DNA of 64,000 nucleotides, taken from the NCBI GenBank assembly GCA_006218065.1, contig VBWE01000007.1, forward strand, positions 62,001-126,000, written 5' to 3'. This document shows positions 16,403 to 25,895 of this stretch, piece after piece (position 1 is the stretch's first letter; each line of letters starts with the position of its first letter). The position numbers and the translations under genes were made by a program. The notes beneath the pieces were generated by a model. It was not told where the DNA came from. It saw nothing but the letters and a program-made list of their open reading frames with translations, and ran no database searches. The DNA is from Bacteroidota bacterium (GTDB lineage Bacteria; Bacteroidota; Bacteroidia; Palsa-965).

Positions 16403-18088
16403 TCAAAAATCCCAATACAAATTGTTCAGCGCTGTCCGCAGTCCGAAATAGATCAGCGGCGTTTGCATTTCGGGCGATCCTGCTGCGGTGAAAATGCGGT
16501 TACTGTACCCGGCAAAAAGATTCAGGTTCGTGGCGTAAGATAAAACATAACCGATCCGGACTTCCTGGTGCACGATGTTCGTGGAAACGCCTTGCCCGAT
16601 TTCGTTGACCGTGGAATTCACACCGTAAAATGCATCGTGGTCGCTGGCAAAAATATTACTGCCGAAACTGCGGCCGGACGAATCGGCGCCGACTTCGGCC
16701 ACACTGTAGCGCAGTTCGATATAAAAGTCGCGGATTTTATAATTGAGAAAACCGATGTACTCTTTAAAGTTCGCGCCGAGGGGATGCGCGAGGGCCTGGT
16801 TATAATGACTCCAGTTTTGCAGGCTGTCGCGGGTGGCGTAAGCGTACGGACGTACCTGGTTATACTCGAGCTGCAGGTGCAGATGCGGAATACGCAGTAC
16901 GTTAAAATATTTTACACCGGCCTGGAAGCCGCGTTTGTTGTGAATGGATCCGGGCTTTTTCTTTTCTCCTTTTTCATCCAGCATACATTGCCCGTACCAT
17001 TCGATGCTGCGCATGAAACGCCATTTCCAGGTCAGGCCGAGCATGGCGTTCTTGCTGCTGTTCAATCCGTAATGCGGCAGGCTGGTGAACATCACCGGGT
17101 TGAAATAATGGAAATTCAGGTGCTGCCGGTTGTTCGTGTCGGCCGCTTCCCAGATCAATCCCTGGAATACGCCGAGCTGCAAACGTTTCTTTTTAAAGAT
17201 GCGCACATTGAGGTGATGAAAAGACGCCGCTTTTTTCTGGAAAAGGCGCTCGGTTCCCGGCGGGATATTATTTCCTCCCGGGATAAGGTTCATCAGCGAT
17301 GCATAAATATTCGTGTACTGCAGCCAGCTCCGGAAATTAGTCGTGAAACGCGCGTACGGGTAATTGAAACTGTTGTCCGACAAAAGCAATGAACGATACC
17401 CGTCGCCGACCAGGTGTTTTCCATGCCCGAGCTGCACGTTGAAATTTTTGCAGGGCGAGTACGACATATAGCCCGAAGCCATCGCGTAATCGTACCCGCG
17501 CGTTTTGAATTTTTTCCAGCGGCCCTGGCCGGGAACAACAAGGTATTTGTCGTTGAATGCTTTGATGTAATCGGGAAACGTGGACTGGTTTTCCCAGAAC
17601 GATGTTTCAAACGAAAACTTATTCCCGATATCGCCCCGCGCCATCACCCCGCGCGTATTCATAAACGAAGTGGCAGAAACGGCTGTATCCGAAAAATCTT
17701 TTTTACCGTACTGCAGGTTGAACAGCGGATCGATGCGCAGGTTGAGCCAACCGTCCTCGCCGCTGTGACGTACGTTTATAAAACTCTCGCCGTGATGTTT
17801 CCGGCAGCACCAGGCCGATACTTTTTTTCCGAAACCTGTGGCCGTGTCCTGGTTGCAGGAAAAATCACCGTAACCGATATTGGCCGACACGTAATCCGTG
17901 TACTTCATCCGCGACGTTTCGCGCACAGGCCGCATGGACGAATGAACGTGCAGCGCAGTATCTTTTATAAACTGCGCGTCCGCTTCGAGGCTCCACTGCC
18001 TGTTGAGCGGCAACTGCAATTGCTGCGCCGGGAGCACTTGCGCGAACAATGCACAAAAAACAAATGCGATACTTTTTATCTTCTTCAT
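16403..18088 (-). CDS. Outer membrane beta-barrel, Wzi/RemB-like (second copy)
   Basis: A 561-residue outer membrane protein with a signal peptide (KKIKSIAFVFCALFAQVLPAQ) and the hallmark LGHGKHLVGDGYRSLLLSD. It is a paralog of the barrel at 13417-15027; both also share an RPYAYA motif and an ALAHPLGANF-type segment. The ATG at 18088 is used; a TTG one codon earlier is unlikely. It overlaps the fcl stop by one base (TGATG), so it is translationally coupled to the GDP-fucose genes. Likely role: translocating or anchoring a fucose-containing surface polysaccharide, or gliding as for RemB. Context supports polysaccharide. Confidence 0.8.
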   Translation of the reverse strand: MKKIKSIAFVFCALFAQVLPAQQLQLPLNRQWSLEADAQFIKDTALHVHSSMRPVRETSRMKYTDYVSANIGYGDFSCNQDTATGFGKKVSAWCCRKHHGESFINVRHSGEDGWLNLRIDPLFNLQYGKKDFSDTAVSATSFMNTRGVMARGDIGNKFSFETSFWENQSTFPDYIKAFNDKYLVVPGQGRWKKFKTRGYDYAMASGYMSYSPCKNFNVQLGHGKHLVGDGYRSLLLSDNSFNYPYARFTTNFRSWLQYTNIYASLMNLIPGGNNIPPGTERLFQKKAASFHHLNVRIFKKKRLQLGVFQGLIWEAADTNNRQHLNFHYFNPVMFTSLPHYGLNSSKNAMLGLTWKWRFMRSIEWYGQCMLDEKGEKKKPGSIHNKRGFQAGVKYFNVLRIPHLHLQLEYNQVRPYAYATRDSLQNWSHYNQALAHPLGANFKEYIGFLNYKIRDFYIELRYSVAEVGADSSGRSFGSNIFASDHDAFYGVNSTVNEIGQGVSTNIVHQEVRIGYVLSYATNLNLFAGYSNRIFTAAGSPEMQTPLIYFGLRTALNNLYWDF

Positions 18089-19047
18089 CAACGGTCCCGG
18101 TTTTCGCCGGCCATTTGTTTTTCAAACAATGCTTTTGCCTCTTCGTAGGTTGCGCGGATGCCTTCTTCCAGCGCGATCCGGTGCTTCCAGCCGAGACGGC
18201 GCAATTTACTCACATCCGTCAACTTGCGCGGTGTGCCGTCGGGTTTTGACGGATCGAATTTCAGTTCGCCTTCGTAACCGGTGATTTTTTTGATGAGCAG
18301 GGCCAGGTCTTTGATGCTGATATCGGTTCCTGTGCCGATGTTCACAAAACCCGGTTCGTCGGCATGCAGCATCATGTACACGCAGGCATCGGCCATATCG
18401 TCCACGTGCAGGAATTCGCGCAGCGGCGAGCCTGTTCCCCAGATTTCAACGGCGGCGGCGGCGGTTGTTTTCGCCACGTGAAATTTCCGCAGCAGGGCGG
18501 GAAGCACGTGCGAATTGTTCAGATCGTAATTATCGTTCGGCCCGTACAGGTTGGTCGGCATCACGGAAATAAAATTGCATCCGTACTGGTGACGGTACGC
18601 ATCGCACATTTTGATACCGGCGATTTTGGCGATCGCATACGGCTCGTTGGTGGGTTCGAGTTCACCGGTGAGCAGGTACTCTTCTTTCAGCGGTTGCGGC
18701 GCCAGCTTCGGGTAGATGCAGGTGGAGCCGAGGAACAACAGTTTTTTCGCATCGTTCAGGTGCGCCGCATGAATCACGTTGTTCTGGATCATAAGGTTAT
18801 CGTACAGGAACTCGGCGCGGTACGTGTTGTTGGCGTGAATTCCGCCGACTTTCGCGGCAGCGAGGAATACGAATTCCGGTTTCTCTTTTTCAAAAAAATC
18901 AGCGACTGCCTTTTGGTTGCGGAGATCGAGTTCGGATGAGCTGCGGGAAATGATATTCGTGTAGCCGGCTTTTTGCAGATTGCGCACAATGGCGGAACCA
19001 ACCATGCCTTTGTGTCCTGCGACGTATATTTTGGAGGATGCGTTCAT
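18088..19047 (-). CDS. fcl: GDP-L-fucose synthase
   Basis: Short-chain dehydrogenase of 319 residues, normal length, that converts GDP-4-keto-6-deoxymannose to GDP-L-fucose using NADPH. Rossmann glycine motif in [16 protein letters not shown], Ser motif FLGSTCIYP, catalytic Tyr-Lys in PYAIAKIAG, and the substrate region [12 protein letters not shown]. Upstream on the same strand is gmd, which makes its substrate; a 164-bp gap with an inverted repeat separates them. Cytoplasmic. Confidence 0.95.
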   Translation of the reverse strand: MNASSKIYVAGHKGMVGSAIVRNLQKAGYTNIISRSSSELDLRNQKAVADFFEKEKPEFVFLAAAKVGGIHANNTYRAEFLYDNLMIQNNVIHAAHLNDAKKLLFLGSTCIYPKLAPQPLKEEYLLTGELEPTNEPYAIAKIAGIKMCDAYRHQYGCNFISVMPTNLYGPNDNYDLNNSHVLPALLRKFHVAKTTAAAAVEIWGTGSPLREFLHVDDMADACVYMMLHADEPGFVNIGTGTDISIKDLALLIKKITGYEGELKFDPSKPDGTPRKLTDVSKLRRLGWKHRIALEEGIRATYEEAKALFEKQMAGENRDR

Positions 19048-19100
19048 TTACAGTATCCGTATTCTTACCTCGCAGCGGTAATCGGTTTAGTTTGTCATTT

Positions 19101-19169
19101 CGAGCGCAGCGCGGCAATCGCTTGATTTGGCAACGTTACACTTCGTAAGCGATTGCTTCGCTGCGCTCG
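19101..19169. repeat. Palindromic intergenic repeat (CGAGCGCAGCG...CAATCG type)
   Basis: Arms 19101-19123 and 19147-19169 pair over 23 positions with 2 mismatches around a 23-base loop. This resembles the widely scattered GAGCG-AGCG-AATCG repeat family of many bacteria. Fills the fcl-gmd gap; no ORF. Confidence 0.75.
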
Positions 19170-19210
19170 CAATAACTTACATTATGTTTGCTTGATGCGC
19201 TCAAGAACGT

Positions 19211-20299
19211 TCAATCATAAAACCCTTTTACATCCAGCCCCTGCTCTTTCAATGCTTTTTCTCTTTCGAAATGGGCGAGATCGGACTTTACCATTTCCGC
19301 GCACAATTCTTCCACGGTATATTTCGGTTCCCAGCCGAGTTTGTTTTTCGCTTTCGAATAATCTCCCACAAGCAGATCGACTTCGGTGGGGCGGAAATAA
19401 TTCGCATCGATTTCCACGATCACTTTACCGGTAGCAGTATCGATTCCTTTTTCATCTGCCCCGTTTCCTTTCCATGCTACGGTTATGCCTGCTTCGGCAA
19501 AAGCGAGTTCGGCAAAACGGCGCACCGAAATTTTCCGGCCGGTAGCCAGCACAAAGTCTTCCGCAGTATCCTGCTGCAGCATGCGCCACATGCCTTCCAC
19601 GAAATCTTTGGCGTGTCCCCAGTCGCGCTCGGCGTGCAGGTTTCCTACGTAAAGTTTTTCCTGCAAACCCAGTTTGATCCGGGCAACGGCGCGTGAAATT
19701 TTCCGTGTTACAAATGTTTCGCCGCGGATCGGGCTTTCGTGGTTGAACAGGATTCCGTTACAGGCAAACAGGTTGTATGCTTCCCGGTAATTTTTCGTAA
19801 TCCAGAATGCATACAGTTTGGCTACGCCGTAAGGACTCCGCGGATAAAAAGGCGTGTCTTCGTTTTGCGGGACAGCCTGCACTTTCCCGTACATTTCGGA
19901 AGTGGATGCCTGGTAAAATTTTGTTTTTTTCTCGAGCCCGAGTATACGGATTGCTTCGAGCAGGCGCAGGGTACCTATCGCATCGGAGTTCGCGGTATAT
20001 TCCGGCGTCTCGAAAGAAACCTTTACGTGTGATTGCGCCGCGAGATTGTAAATTTCATCCGGCTGTGTTTCCTGCACGATCCGGATCAGGTTGGTTGCAT
20101 CCGTCAGGTCGCCGTAGTGCAGGAAAAGACGCACGTTTTTCTCGTGCTGATCTTTATACAGGTGATCGATGCGCTGTGTATTGAAAAGCGAACTGCGGCG
20201 TTTTATGCCGTGGACAGTGTATCCTTTTGCGAGCAGCAGTTCGGCCAGGTAAGCGCCGTCTTGCCCGGTAATGCCGGTAATCAGTGCGGTTTTTGACAT
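19211..20299 (-). CDS. gmd: GDP-mannose 4,6-dehydratase
   Basis: A 362-residue extended short-chain dehydrogenase that turns GDP-D-mannose into GDP-4-keto-6-deoxymannose. The ATG at 20299 ([20 protein letters not shown]) is preferred over an earlier in-frame codon because the family begins here. NADP motif [23 protein letters not shown], catalytic TSEMYG and YGVAKLYA (Tyr-xxx-Lys), and [16 protein letters not shown] at the active site rim. Works with fcl to supply GDP-L-fucose for the surface polysaccharide. A TAACTTTG box lies 25 bases upstream. Confidence 0.95.
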   Translation of the reverse strand: MSKTALITGITGQDGAYLAELLLAKGYTVHGIKRRSSLFNTQRIDHLYKDQHEKNVRLFLHYGDLTDATNLIRIVQETQPDEIYNLAAQSHVKVSFETPEYTANSDAIGTLRLLEAIRILGLEKKTKFYQASTSEMYGKVQAVPQNEDTPFYPRSPYGVAKLYAFWITKNYREAYNLFACNGILFNHESPIRGETFVTRKISRAVARIKLGLQEKLYVGNLHAERDWGHAKDFVEGMWRMLQQDTAEDFVLATGRKISVRRFAELAFAEAGITVAWKGNGADEKGIDTATGKVIVEIDANYFRPTEVDLLVGDYSKAKNKLGWEPKYTVEELCAEMVKSDLAHFEREKALKEQGLDVKGFYD

Positions 20300-20323
20300 T
20301 CCAGAATAATCAGGTGATGCAGT

Positions 20324-20331
20324 CAAAGTTA
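20324..20331 (-). promoter_or_regulatory. Minus-7 promoter element TAACTTTG upstream of gmd
   Basis: Perfect TAnnTTTG on the minus strand, 25 bases before the gmd ATG; the minus-33 TTG is not clear. Confidence 0.45.
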
Positions 20332-20358
20332 ATACTTAGCCGCAGATTCATGCATGCC

Positions 20359-22008
20359 TCAGCGATAGAGTGACACGAAACCTTTTCGCAGCGCTTCTTC
20401 CCCGTTCACCATCGTTACTTTCAGCACATAATAATAAACGCCGTCGCTGAGCAGGTTGCCCTGGGTGGAATGCCCGTCCCATTTTTTTGCAGGATCGGTG
20501 GTTTCGAAAACGATTTGTCCCCAGCGGTTGAAAATTTTCCAGTCCACGGTTTCCACGCAGGCTCCGTCGATCAGCTCAAAATCATCGTTGATGCCGTCGC
20601 CGTTCGGCGTGAACACGAGCGGAACAACGGCGGTACACTCTACAGTTGGCGTGGGTGGCGGAGGAGGAGGCGGGCCGTTCTGAACATAACATCCGCCGTT
20701 GAGGCGGGCAACAAAACCATCTTTACGCCCGATAACCGGCAAATTATCACTTCCGAAATCAGCGGAAGGAGCGTCGATAAAACCGGCGACGTAAATCCGG
20801 CAACCCGCGGTATCGATCGCGATTCCGTTCCCGCGGTCTTCATCCGGGCCGCCTGCCTGCACCGCCCATTTCCAGTCGCCGCTGGTATCGATACAGGCCG
20901 CAAAAATCTGGAGCGTATCCGCCGCCGCGCAAAATACCGTCGTATCGTTTCCGAAATGCACATTGCCACGCATCTGGCCGGTTACAAAAAGTAATCCTTT
21001 ATGATCCGTCGTGATGGCATTGCCGCGATCCCCTCCGCTGGTGGCGCCCGCACGCTGAGCCCAGACCCAGTTTCCCTGTGTAGTCAGCTTGGCGACAAAA
21101 ATATCCCGTCCGCCCGGTCCGCCGTAATTGTTTATCGTATCGGCGGTACCGAATCCTACCCTGTCGCGGAATTCGCCGGTGATGTAAATGTTTTGTGCCT
21201 TGTCGATGCAGATGCCGTTGGCGCGATCGTCGAGCGAATCACCTGCCGTAACCACCCACTGGAAATTCCCGGTACTGTCCCACTTGGCTACAAAAATGTC
21301 GCGGCTGTTTACCGTACTGGTCAGCGTTTGCGGACCGAACGTACGTGTACGGTAAAATCCGCCAGCCACATAAACATTGCCCAGCGAATCCAGCGCAATA
21401 TCATTATCCCGTTCCACGTCGTTGCCTCCGAATGTTTTCACCCAGAGCCAGGTTCCTGCGGCAGAAAGTTTCCCGACATACGCGATCGAATCGTATATCT
21501 GGAAGGCAGGCAGGTTGCCGAATGCAACACCCGAAGGAACCGGTCCGTAATGCGTCGAAAGAAAACCGGTTACGTAATGATCGCCGCGCGCATCGGAAAC
21601 CACGTCAAAACAATGGTCATCGCCCGAACTGCCGCCGTGCTGCGCCCACAGGAGACCTCCGTTCGAATCGTATTTTGCAATAAACGATTCGTCAGCGCTG
21701 CCGCCGGTGTTCGTGGCCTGGAAAGTTCCGTTGTACCAGTAAGTCCCCGTGAAAAGTACATTGTCGAAAGGATCGACATGCACACCGAGCCCGCGGTCGT
21801 CGAGCCCGCTGTGGCAGCTCCGCACCCAGATGTAATTGCCGAGCGAATCGAGTTTGGCCACGTAGGCTTCCTTACTCGATGCATAGAAAGGCATGTTGAT
21901 CGGGCCGAATGTTCCCTGGTTATTGTAAAAACCGCTGACATATACATCGCCCTGCGAGTCTACGTCAACGTCAAGCGATTTGTCCGAATCGGATGAGCCG
22001 TTTCCCAC
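20359..22008 (-). pseudogene. SBBP-repeat protein with type B sorting domain, signal peptide region disrupted
   Basis: About 550 residues of tandem SBBP-type beta-propeller repeats (recurrent DSLGNVYVAGGF, DIFVAKWDSTGNFQWV and RGNGIAIDTAG units), a Pro-rich linker, and a C-terminal gliding-type domain (FTPNGDGINDDFELIDG, IFNRWGQIVFETTDP, GVYYYVLKV). That is a type B type IX sorting signal, which requires an N-terminal signal peptide. The open frame from the GTG at 22008 has none. In frame upstream one reads TILVNAQSWNWAV, the likely end of a signal peptide, then a stop at 22059. The only ATG with a promoter before it (22060) is in another frame and stops after nine codons. A short deletion or assembly error in the first codons is likely; the rest looks intact. 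Confidence 0.6.
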
Positions 22009-22089
22009 AGCCCAGTTCCAGCTTTGCGCATTAACGAGTATGGTGAATGTTCCTGTTCATGTCGGGTCAGGTAAATGCAGGAGAATTTA

Positions 22090-22118
22090 CTAAGATAACA
22101 ATTTGTAAACCTCCGCAA
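22090..22118 (-). promoter_or_regulatory. Promoter for the SBBP-repeat gene
   Basis: Minus-strand TTG at 22118-22116, 18-bp spacer, TATCTTAG at 22097-22090 (one mismatch to TAnnTTTG). It lies about 30 bases before the ATG at 22060, supporting that codon as the original start of the disrupted gene. Confidence 0.4.
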
Positions 22119-22145
22119 AACTTTGTTTTAACCCCGGAAAACAGA

Positions 22146-22961
22146 TCAAAGACCCGGGGCAGAAGCCAGGAACCAGGGATTGCGCAGTTCTTCGCGGTTG
22201 TAACGAAGCGGCGCATTGCCGGGATGGACAAACACCTTGCCCCCGGCCGCTTCGAGAATGGCCTGCCCGGCGGCGGTGTCCCATTCCATCGTCGGGGCGA
22301 AGCGTGGATAATAATGCGCTTTGCCTTCGGCGAGCAAACAGAATTTCAGCGAGCTTCCGGAAGCGGCAAAATTCACTTCACCGTGCTGCTTTTGCATGTC
22401 TTTGATGTACGCTTCCGTTTCCGGCGAAGCGTGCGAACGGCTGCCGACGATGGTGCAGACTTCCGGCAAAGCCTGTGCAGGAAGCATGAGTTCAGTTCGT
22501 TTTTCCCAATCGCCGATGAGTTTTTCGCGATCATCCACTTGCGGAATTTTAAAAGCCCCGATACCTTCGGCGCCGTAATATAAAGTCCGCATTACGGGAA
22601 CGTAGATCACGCCGAGTACCGGTTTGCCGTTGCGCACCAGGGCGATGTTCACAGTAAATTCGCCGTTGCGTTTTACAAACTCTTTCGTTCCGTCGAGCGG
22701 ATCGACGACGAAAAGTTCGGACCAGTTTTTCCGCTCTTCGAACGGAATCGATTTTCCTTCTTCGCTGAGCACAGGAATGCCGGGCGGCGAAAGAATGGCG
22801 GTGATAACGCGATGTGCATTTTCATCCGCACGGGTGAGCGGCGATTCATCCGTTTTATATTCGACGGAAAAATCCGAATCATATACCTGCATGATTTCTT
22901 CCCCGGCTGCGAGAGCCGCTTCAACGGCTGTGCGGAGAATGGACTGCATATCTTTTGACAT
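22146..22961 (-). CDS. cysQ: 3'(2'),5'-bisphosphate nucleotidase
   Basis: Inositol-monophosphatase-superfamily enzyme of 271 residues that hydrolyses PAP (and PAPS) to AMP, clearing a product of sulfate assimilation. Metal-site motifs: LSEEGKSIPFEER (Glu), VVDPLDGTKEFVKRNGEF (the DPLDGT signature) and TMEWDTAAGQAILEAAGG. It fits with cysC/D/N encoded 5 kb away on the other strand. Starts 29 bp after the half-size aldehyde dehydrogenase gene, so it may be transcribed with deoC and the dehydrogenases rather than with the other cys genes. Confidence 0.93.
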   Translation of the reverse strand: MSKDMQSILRTAVEAALAAGEEIMQVYDSDFSVEYKTDESPLTRADENAHRVITAILSPPGIPVLSEEGKSIPFEERKNWSELFVVDPLDGTKEFVKRNGEFTVNIALVRNGKPVLGVIYVPVMRTLYYGAEGIGAFKIPQVDDREKLIGDWEKRTELMLPAQALPEVCTIVGSRSHASPETEAYIKDMQKQHGEVNFAASGSSLKFCLLAEGKAHYYPRFAPTMEWDTAAGQAILEAAGGKVFVHPGNAPLRYNREELRNPWFLASAPGL

Positions 22962-22990
22962 CGTGCGTATGAATGGGCGAAAATCCCGGG

Positions 22991-23872
22991 TTAATATTTC
23001 GCTCCCGATGTCCCGATATTTTCAACCGGGTGCCAGGTGGTTTTTATTTCCTGCGTGTCGAGAATATAATACGGGTTTTGTTCGGCAGGATCGTTCCAGT
23101 TTTTATCGTACACGAAAACGCGCTTGACATTATTCGCCGCCGTTTCGCGCGCCAGTTTTATTTCGTCCTTATTTTTTCCGCAGTACACCAGCGCGTTTAC
23201 GTCCATGTGCGAGGCCATGTGCGTGAGCAGTTCTTTCGTGTTCCCGGTGAGTATATTCACCACGCCGCCGGGAAGGTCGCTGGTGGCAAGCACTTCAGCA
23301 AAGCTGATCGCGGATAAGGGTTTCTTTTCCGAAGCCAGCGCCACGCAGCAGTTTCCTCCCGCAATCACCGGCGCGATGGCGGAGATCAAACCGGCGAATC
23401 CGCTTTCCTGCGGCGCAACAATAGCCACGACACCGGAAGGTTCCGGCAGCGAAAAATTGAAATGCGAAGACTGCACCGGGTTCACCGAACTGAAAACCTG
23501 CATGTATTTGTCGCACCAGCCGGCATAATAAACCAGGCGATCGATCGCGAGGCTGATTTCTTTTTTTGCAGCGAAAATAGTTTCGCCCTGCAGGATCAGT
23601 TCCGCTTCGAACTGCGAACGGCGTCCTTCGAGCATTTCGGCGATGCGGTACAGGACCTGGCTGCGGTTATAGGCGTTGCGTCCCGACCAACCCGCAAAAG
23701 CGCCCCGCGCAGCCACCACGGCGTTGCGGAAATCCTTGCGCGAGCCCTGGCATATGTTCGCGAGCACTTTTCCTTTTTTATCCGTCAGCGTATAATACCG
23801 CCCCGACTCCGTCCGCGGAAACTGCCCGCCGATGTAGAGTTTGTAGGTTTTCTGTATTTCGATTCGTTCCAT
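22991..23872 (-). CDS. Half-size aldehyde dehydrogenase-like protein
   Basis: A 293-residue protein matching only the N-terminal NAD-binding part of aldehyde dehydrogenases (YKLYIGGQFPRTESGR, YRIAEMLEGRRSQFEAEL, VVAIVAPQESGFAGL, IAGGNCCVALASEKKP, LPGGVVNILTG). The C-terminal catalytic domain with the active-site Cys and general-base Glu is missing, so it should not be catalytic alone. A half-size partner next to a full-size dehydrogenase and deoC is a recurring arrangement, also seen in actinomycetes, so this is a natural short form, not a decay product. Probably forms a complex with the full-length enzyme at 24382-25887. The GxxExxY unit separates the two genes here. Confidence 0.8.
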   Translation of the reverse strand: MERIEIQKTYKLYIGGQFPRTESGRYYTLTDKKGKVLANICQGSRKDFRNAVVAARGAFAGWSGRNAYNRSQVLYRIAEMLEGRRSQFEAELILQGETIFAAKKEISLAIDRLVYYAGWCDKYMQVFSSVNPVQSSHFNFSLPEPSGVVAIVAPQESGFAGLISAIAPVIAGGNCCVALASEKKPLSAISFAEVLATSDLPGGVVNILTGNTKELLTHMASHMDVNALVYCGKNKDEIKLARETAANNVKRVFVYDKNWNDPAEQNPYYILDTQEIKTTWHPVENIGTSGAKY

Positions 23873-23887
23873 TATGTTTTTCTTTTT

Positions 23888-24342
23888 ACCACAGAGCGCG
23901 CAGAGAAGGCACAGAGCGCACGGAGGTGATCAGTTTGCAATTCTCTTTATTCCGTTGGTCATGACTTTTACATTAAAGTTCATCAAAAGTCCGATTTTGC
24001 ATCCGGATAATTTCAGGTATGTAAGCACCTGGGCGAGGTGAACATCATTTAATGCATCAACGGCTTTTATTTCAACTATCACCTTATCCTCCACGATCAA
24101 ATCGGCACGGTAACCTATTTCCATTTTTACTGTTTCGTAAATCAACGGCATGGCTATTTGTCTTTTCATGTTCATACCGAAGTTTACTATTTCATAAGCA
24201 AGACATTCCTCATAGGCTGACTCCAGCAACCCGGGACCAAGAGCTTTGTGAACCTTGATCGCACAGCCGATTATTTTTGCTGTTATTTCGTTTTCAATCA
24301 TTTTCTCTGTGTGCTCTGTGCCTTCTCTGTGTGCTCTGTGGT
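23888..24342. mobile_element. Minimal GxxExxY unit with 39-bp inverted ends
   Basis: Left end 23888-23926 and right end 24304-24342 are reverse complements over 39 positions with five differences, all G versus A. Each end contains tandem ACAGAG words. The single gene inside fills the space almost completely: its start codon is 2 bp from the right end and its stop 3 bp from the left end. It separates two dehydrogenase genes that are normally adjacent. No transposase is present and no clear target-site duplication was identified. Calling it mobile is inference from the boundaries and the location. Confidence 0.65.
23930..24301 (-). CDS. GxxExxY family protein
   Basis: A 123-residue protein with the defining GLLESAY motif (Gly-x-x-Glu-x-x-Tyr) near residues 24-30, and a nuclease-like core RADLIVEDKVIVEIKAVD resembling the D-x(n)-ExK of PD-(D/E)XK folds. 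The family (GxxExxY, TIGR04256/PDDEXK_3) is widespread but has no established function; a nuclease or DNA-binding role is inference. ATG at 24301. AT-rich compared with neighbours (many AAA and ATT codons), suggesting recent arrival. Exactly enclosed by inverted repeats. Confidence 0.9.
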   Translation of the reverse strand: MIENEITAKIIGCAIKVHKALGPGLLESAYEECLAYEIVNFGMNMKRQIAMPLIYETVKMEIGYRADLIVEDKVIVEIKAVDALNDVHLAQVLTYLKLSGCKIGLLMNFNVKVMTNGIKRIAN

Positions 24343-24381
24343 TAGTTTCAGTAATTTATACACAAAGGAAAACGTCCCTGT

Positions 24382-25887
24382 TTACTTCAGATTCACATAC
24401 CCCATTAAACCGTGCAATCCGCCTTCCCGGCCGTAGCCGCTTTCTTTGTATCCGCCGAAAGGCGAAGTGGGATCGAACTTGTTGAACGTATTCGCCCAGA
24501 CAACACCGGCGCGCATCTTGCTCATCATGTTGAAAATTTTCGAGCCTTTATCCGTCCACACGCCGGCCGATAAACCATACGGTGTGTTATTCGCTTTTTC
24601 GATCACTTCTTCCACCGTACGGAAAGTTTGTACCGTGAGCACCGGTCCGAAAATTTCTTCCTGCACCACGCGGTGCGATTGTGAAGCGTTGAGGAACAAA
24701 GTCGGGCGGCAGAAATATCCTTTGGAAGGAATACTGCAGGAGCTCTCGTAGAACTCGGCGCCTTCATTTTTCCCGATACCGATGTATTCCCGGATTTTTT
24801 CCAGCTGCATTTTCGAATTGATCGCGCCGATGTCCGTGTTTTTATCCAGCGGGTCACCCACGATGAGCGATTCCATCCGGGCTTTCAGTTTACGGATCAC
24901 TTTAGCCGCCACGCTTTCCTGGATGAAAAGCCGTGAACCTGCGCAGCACACATGTCCCTGGTTGAAAAATATACCGTTGATGATTCCTTCCACCGCCTGG
25001 TCCAGCGGCGCGTCTTCGAAAATAATATTGGCCGCTTTTCCGCCGAGTTCCAGCGTAACTTTTTTGTCCGTTCCCGCCACCGCGCGCTGGATCAGCTTGC
25101 CCACATCCGTGGAACCGGTGAAGGCGATTTTATTGATGTCCTTGTGATTGACGATCGACGCGCCGGTTTTTCCCGCACCGGTGATGATGTTGACCACGCC
25201 CGGCGGAAGACCTGCATCGCGGATAATTTCTGCGAGCTTGAGCGCGGTGAGCGGCGTGGTTTCTGCGGGTTTCAGCACCACGGTATTCCCGGCAGCGAGC
25301 GCGGGAGCGATTTTCCACGCGGCCATCAGCAACGGGAAATTCCAGGGAATGATCTGGCCCGCAACGCCGAGTGGTGAAACTTTCCGGTTAGGGAAAGCAT
25401 AATCGAGTTTGTCGGCCCAGCCGGCATAATAAAAGAAATGCGCCGCAGCCAGCGGAACATCCACATCGCGCGATTCGCGGATCGGTTTTCCGCCGTCCAT
25501 ACTTTCGATCACTGCCAGTTCGCGCGAACGTTCCTGGATCATGCGCGCAATGCGGTACAGGTATTTACCCCGCTCCGCAGCCGGCATTTTACTCCATACT
25601 TTATTGTACGCAGTGCGTGCAGCTTTCACGGCGTCGTTCACGTCTTTTTCTTCGGCCAGCGCCACCTGCGCGAGATGCTCTTCGTTTGCCGGGTTGATGG
25701 TTCCGAAATATTTTCCCGACGAGGGTTTTACAAATTCACCGTTGATGAACAGGCCGTATTTTTTCTCCAGGCGGATATGATCTTTGCTTTCCGGCGAAGG
25801 ATCGTAATTCCATCCCGAACTGAAATCGAGCGCCGCTTTTTTTGAGCCGGCCGATCCGTTCTTTGAAGTTTTCAGTTTGTTTTCCAT
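24382..25887 (-). CDS. NAD-dependent aldehyde dehydrogenase
   Basis: Full-length enzyme of 501 residues that oxidises an aldehyde to the acid. ATG at 25887 chosen (MENKLKTSKNGSAG); upstream in-frame sequence is repeat-like. Motifs: IPWNFPLLMAAWKIAPALAAG, FTGSTDVGKLIQ (nucleotide site), LELGGKAANIIFED (general-base Glu), FFNQGHVCCAGSRLF (catalytic Cys), and EEIFGPVLTV. The neighbouring deoC makes acetaldehyde from deoxyribose-5-phosphate, so acetaldehyde to acetate is a plausible reaction, perhaps together with the half-size partner. Substrate is inferred from context only. Confidence 0.92.
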   Translation of the reverse strand: MENKLKTSKNGSAGSKKAALDFSSGWNYDPSPESKDHIRLEKKYGLFINGEFVKPSSGKYFGTINPANEEHLAQVALAEEKDVNDAVKAARTAYNKVWSKMPAAERGKYLYRIARMIQERSRELAVIESMDGGKPIRESRDVDVPLAAAHFFYYAGWADKLDYAFPNRKVSPLGVAGQIIPWNFPLLMAAWKIAPALAAGNTVVLKPAETTPLTALKLAEIIRDAGLPPGVVNIITGAGKTGASIVNHKDINKIAFTGSTDVGKLIQRAVAGTDKKVTLELGGKAANIIFEDAPLDQAVEGIINGIFFNQGHVCCAGSRLFIQESVAAKVIRKLKARMESLIVGDPLDKNTDIGAINSKMQLEKIREYIGIGKNEGAEFYESSCSIPSKGYFCRPTLFLNASQSHRVVQEEIFGPVLTVQTFRTVEEVIEKANNTPYGLSAGVWTDKGSKIFNMMSKMRAGVVWANTFNKFDPTSPFGGYKESGYGREGGLHGLMGYVNLK

Positions 25888-25895
25888 CGTATGTA

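Noticed and set aside
22991-23872. Half-size aldehyde dehydrogenase considered as a truncated pseudogene
   Set aside because: A similar short form next to a full-length dehydrogenase and deoC occurs in other phyla, and the reading frame and composition look intact.
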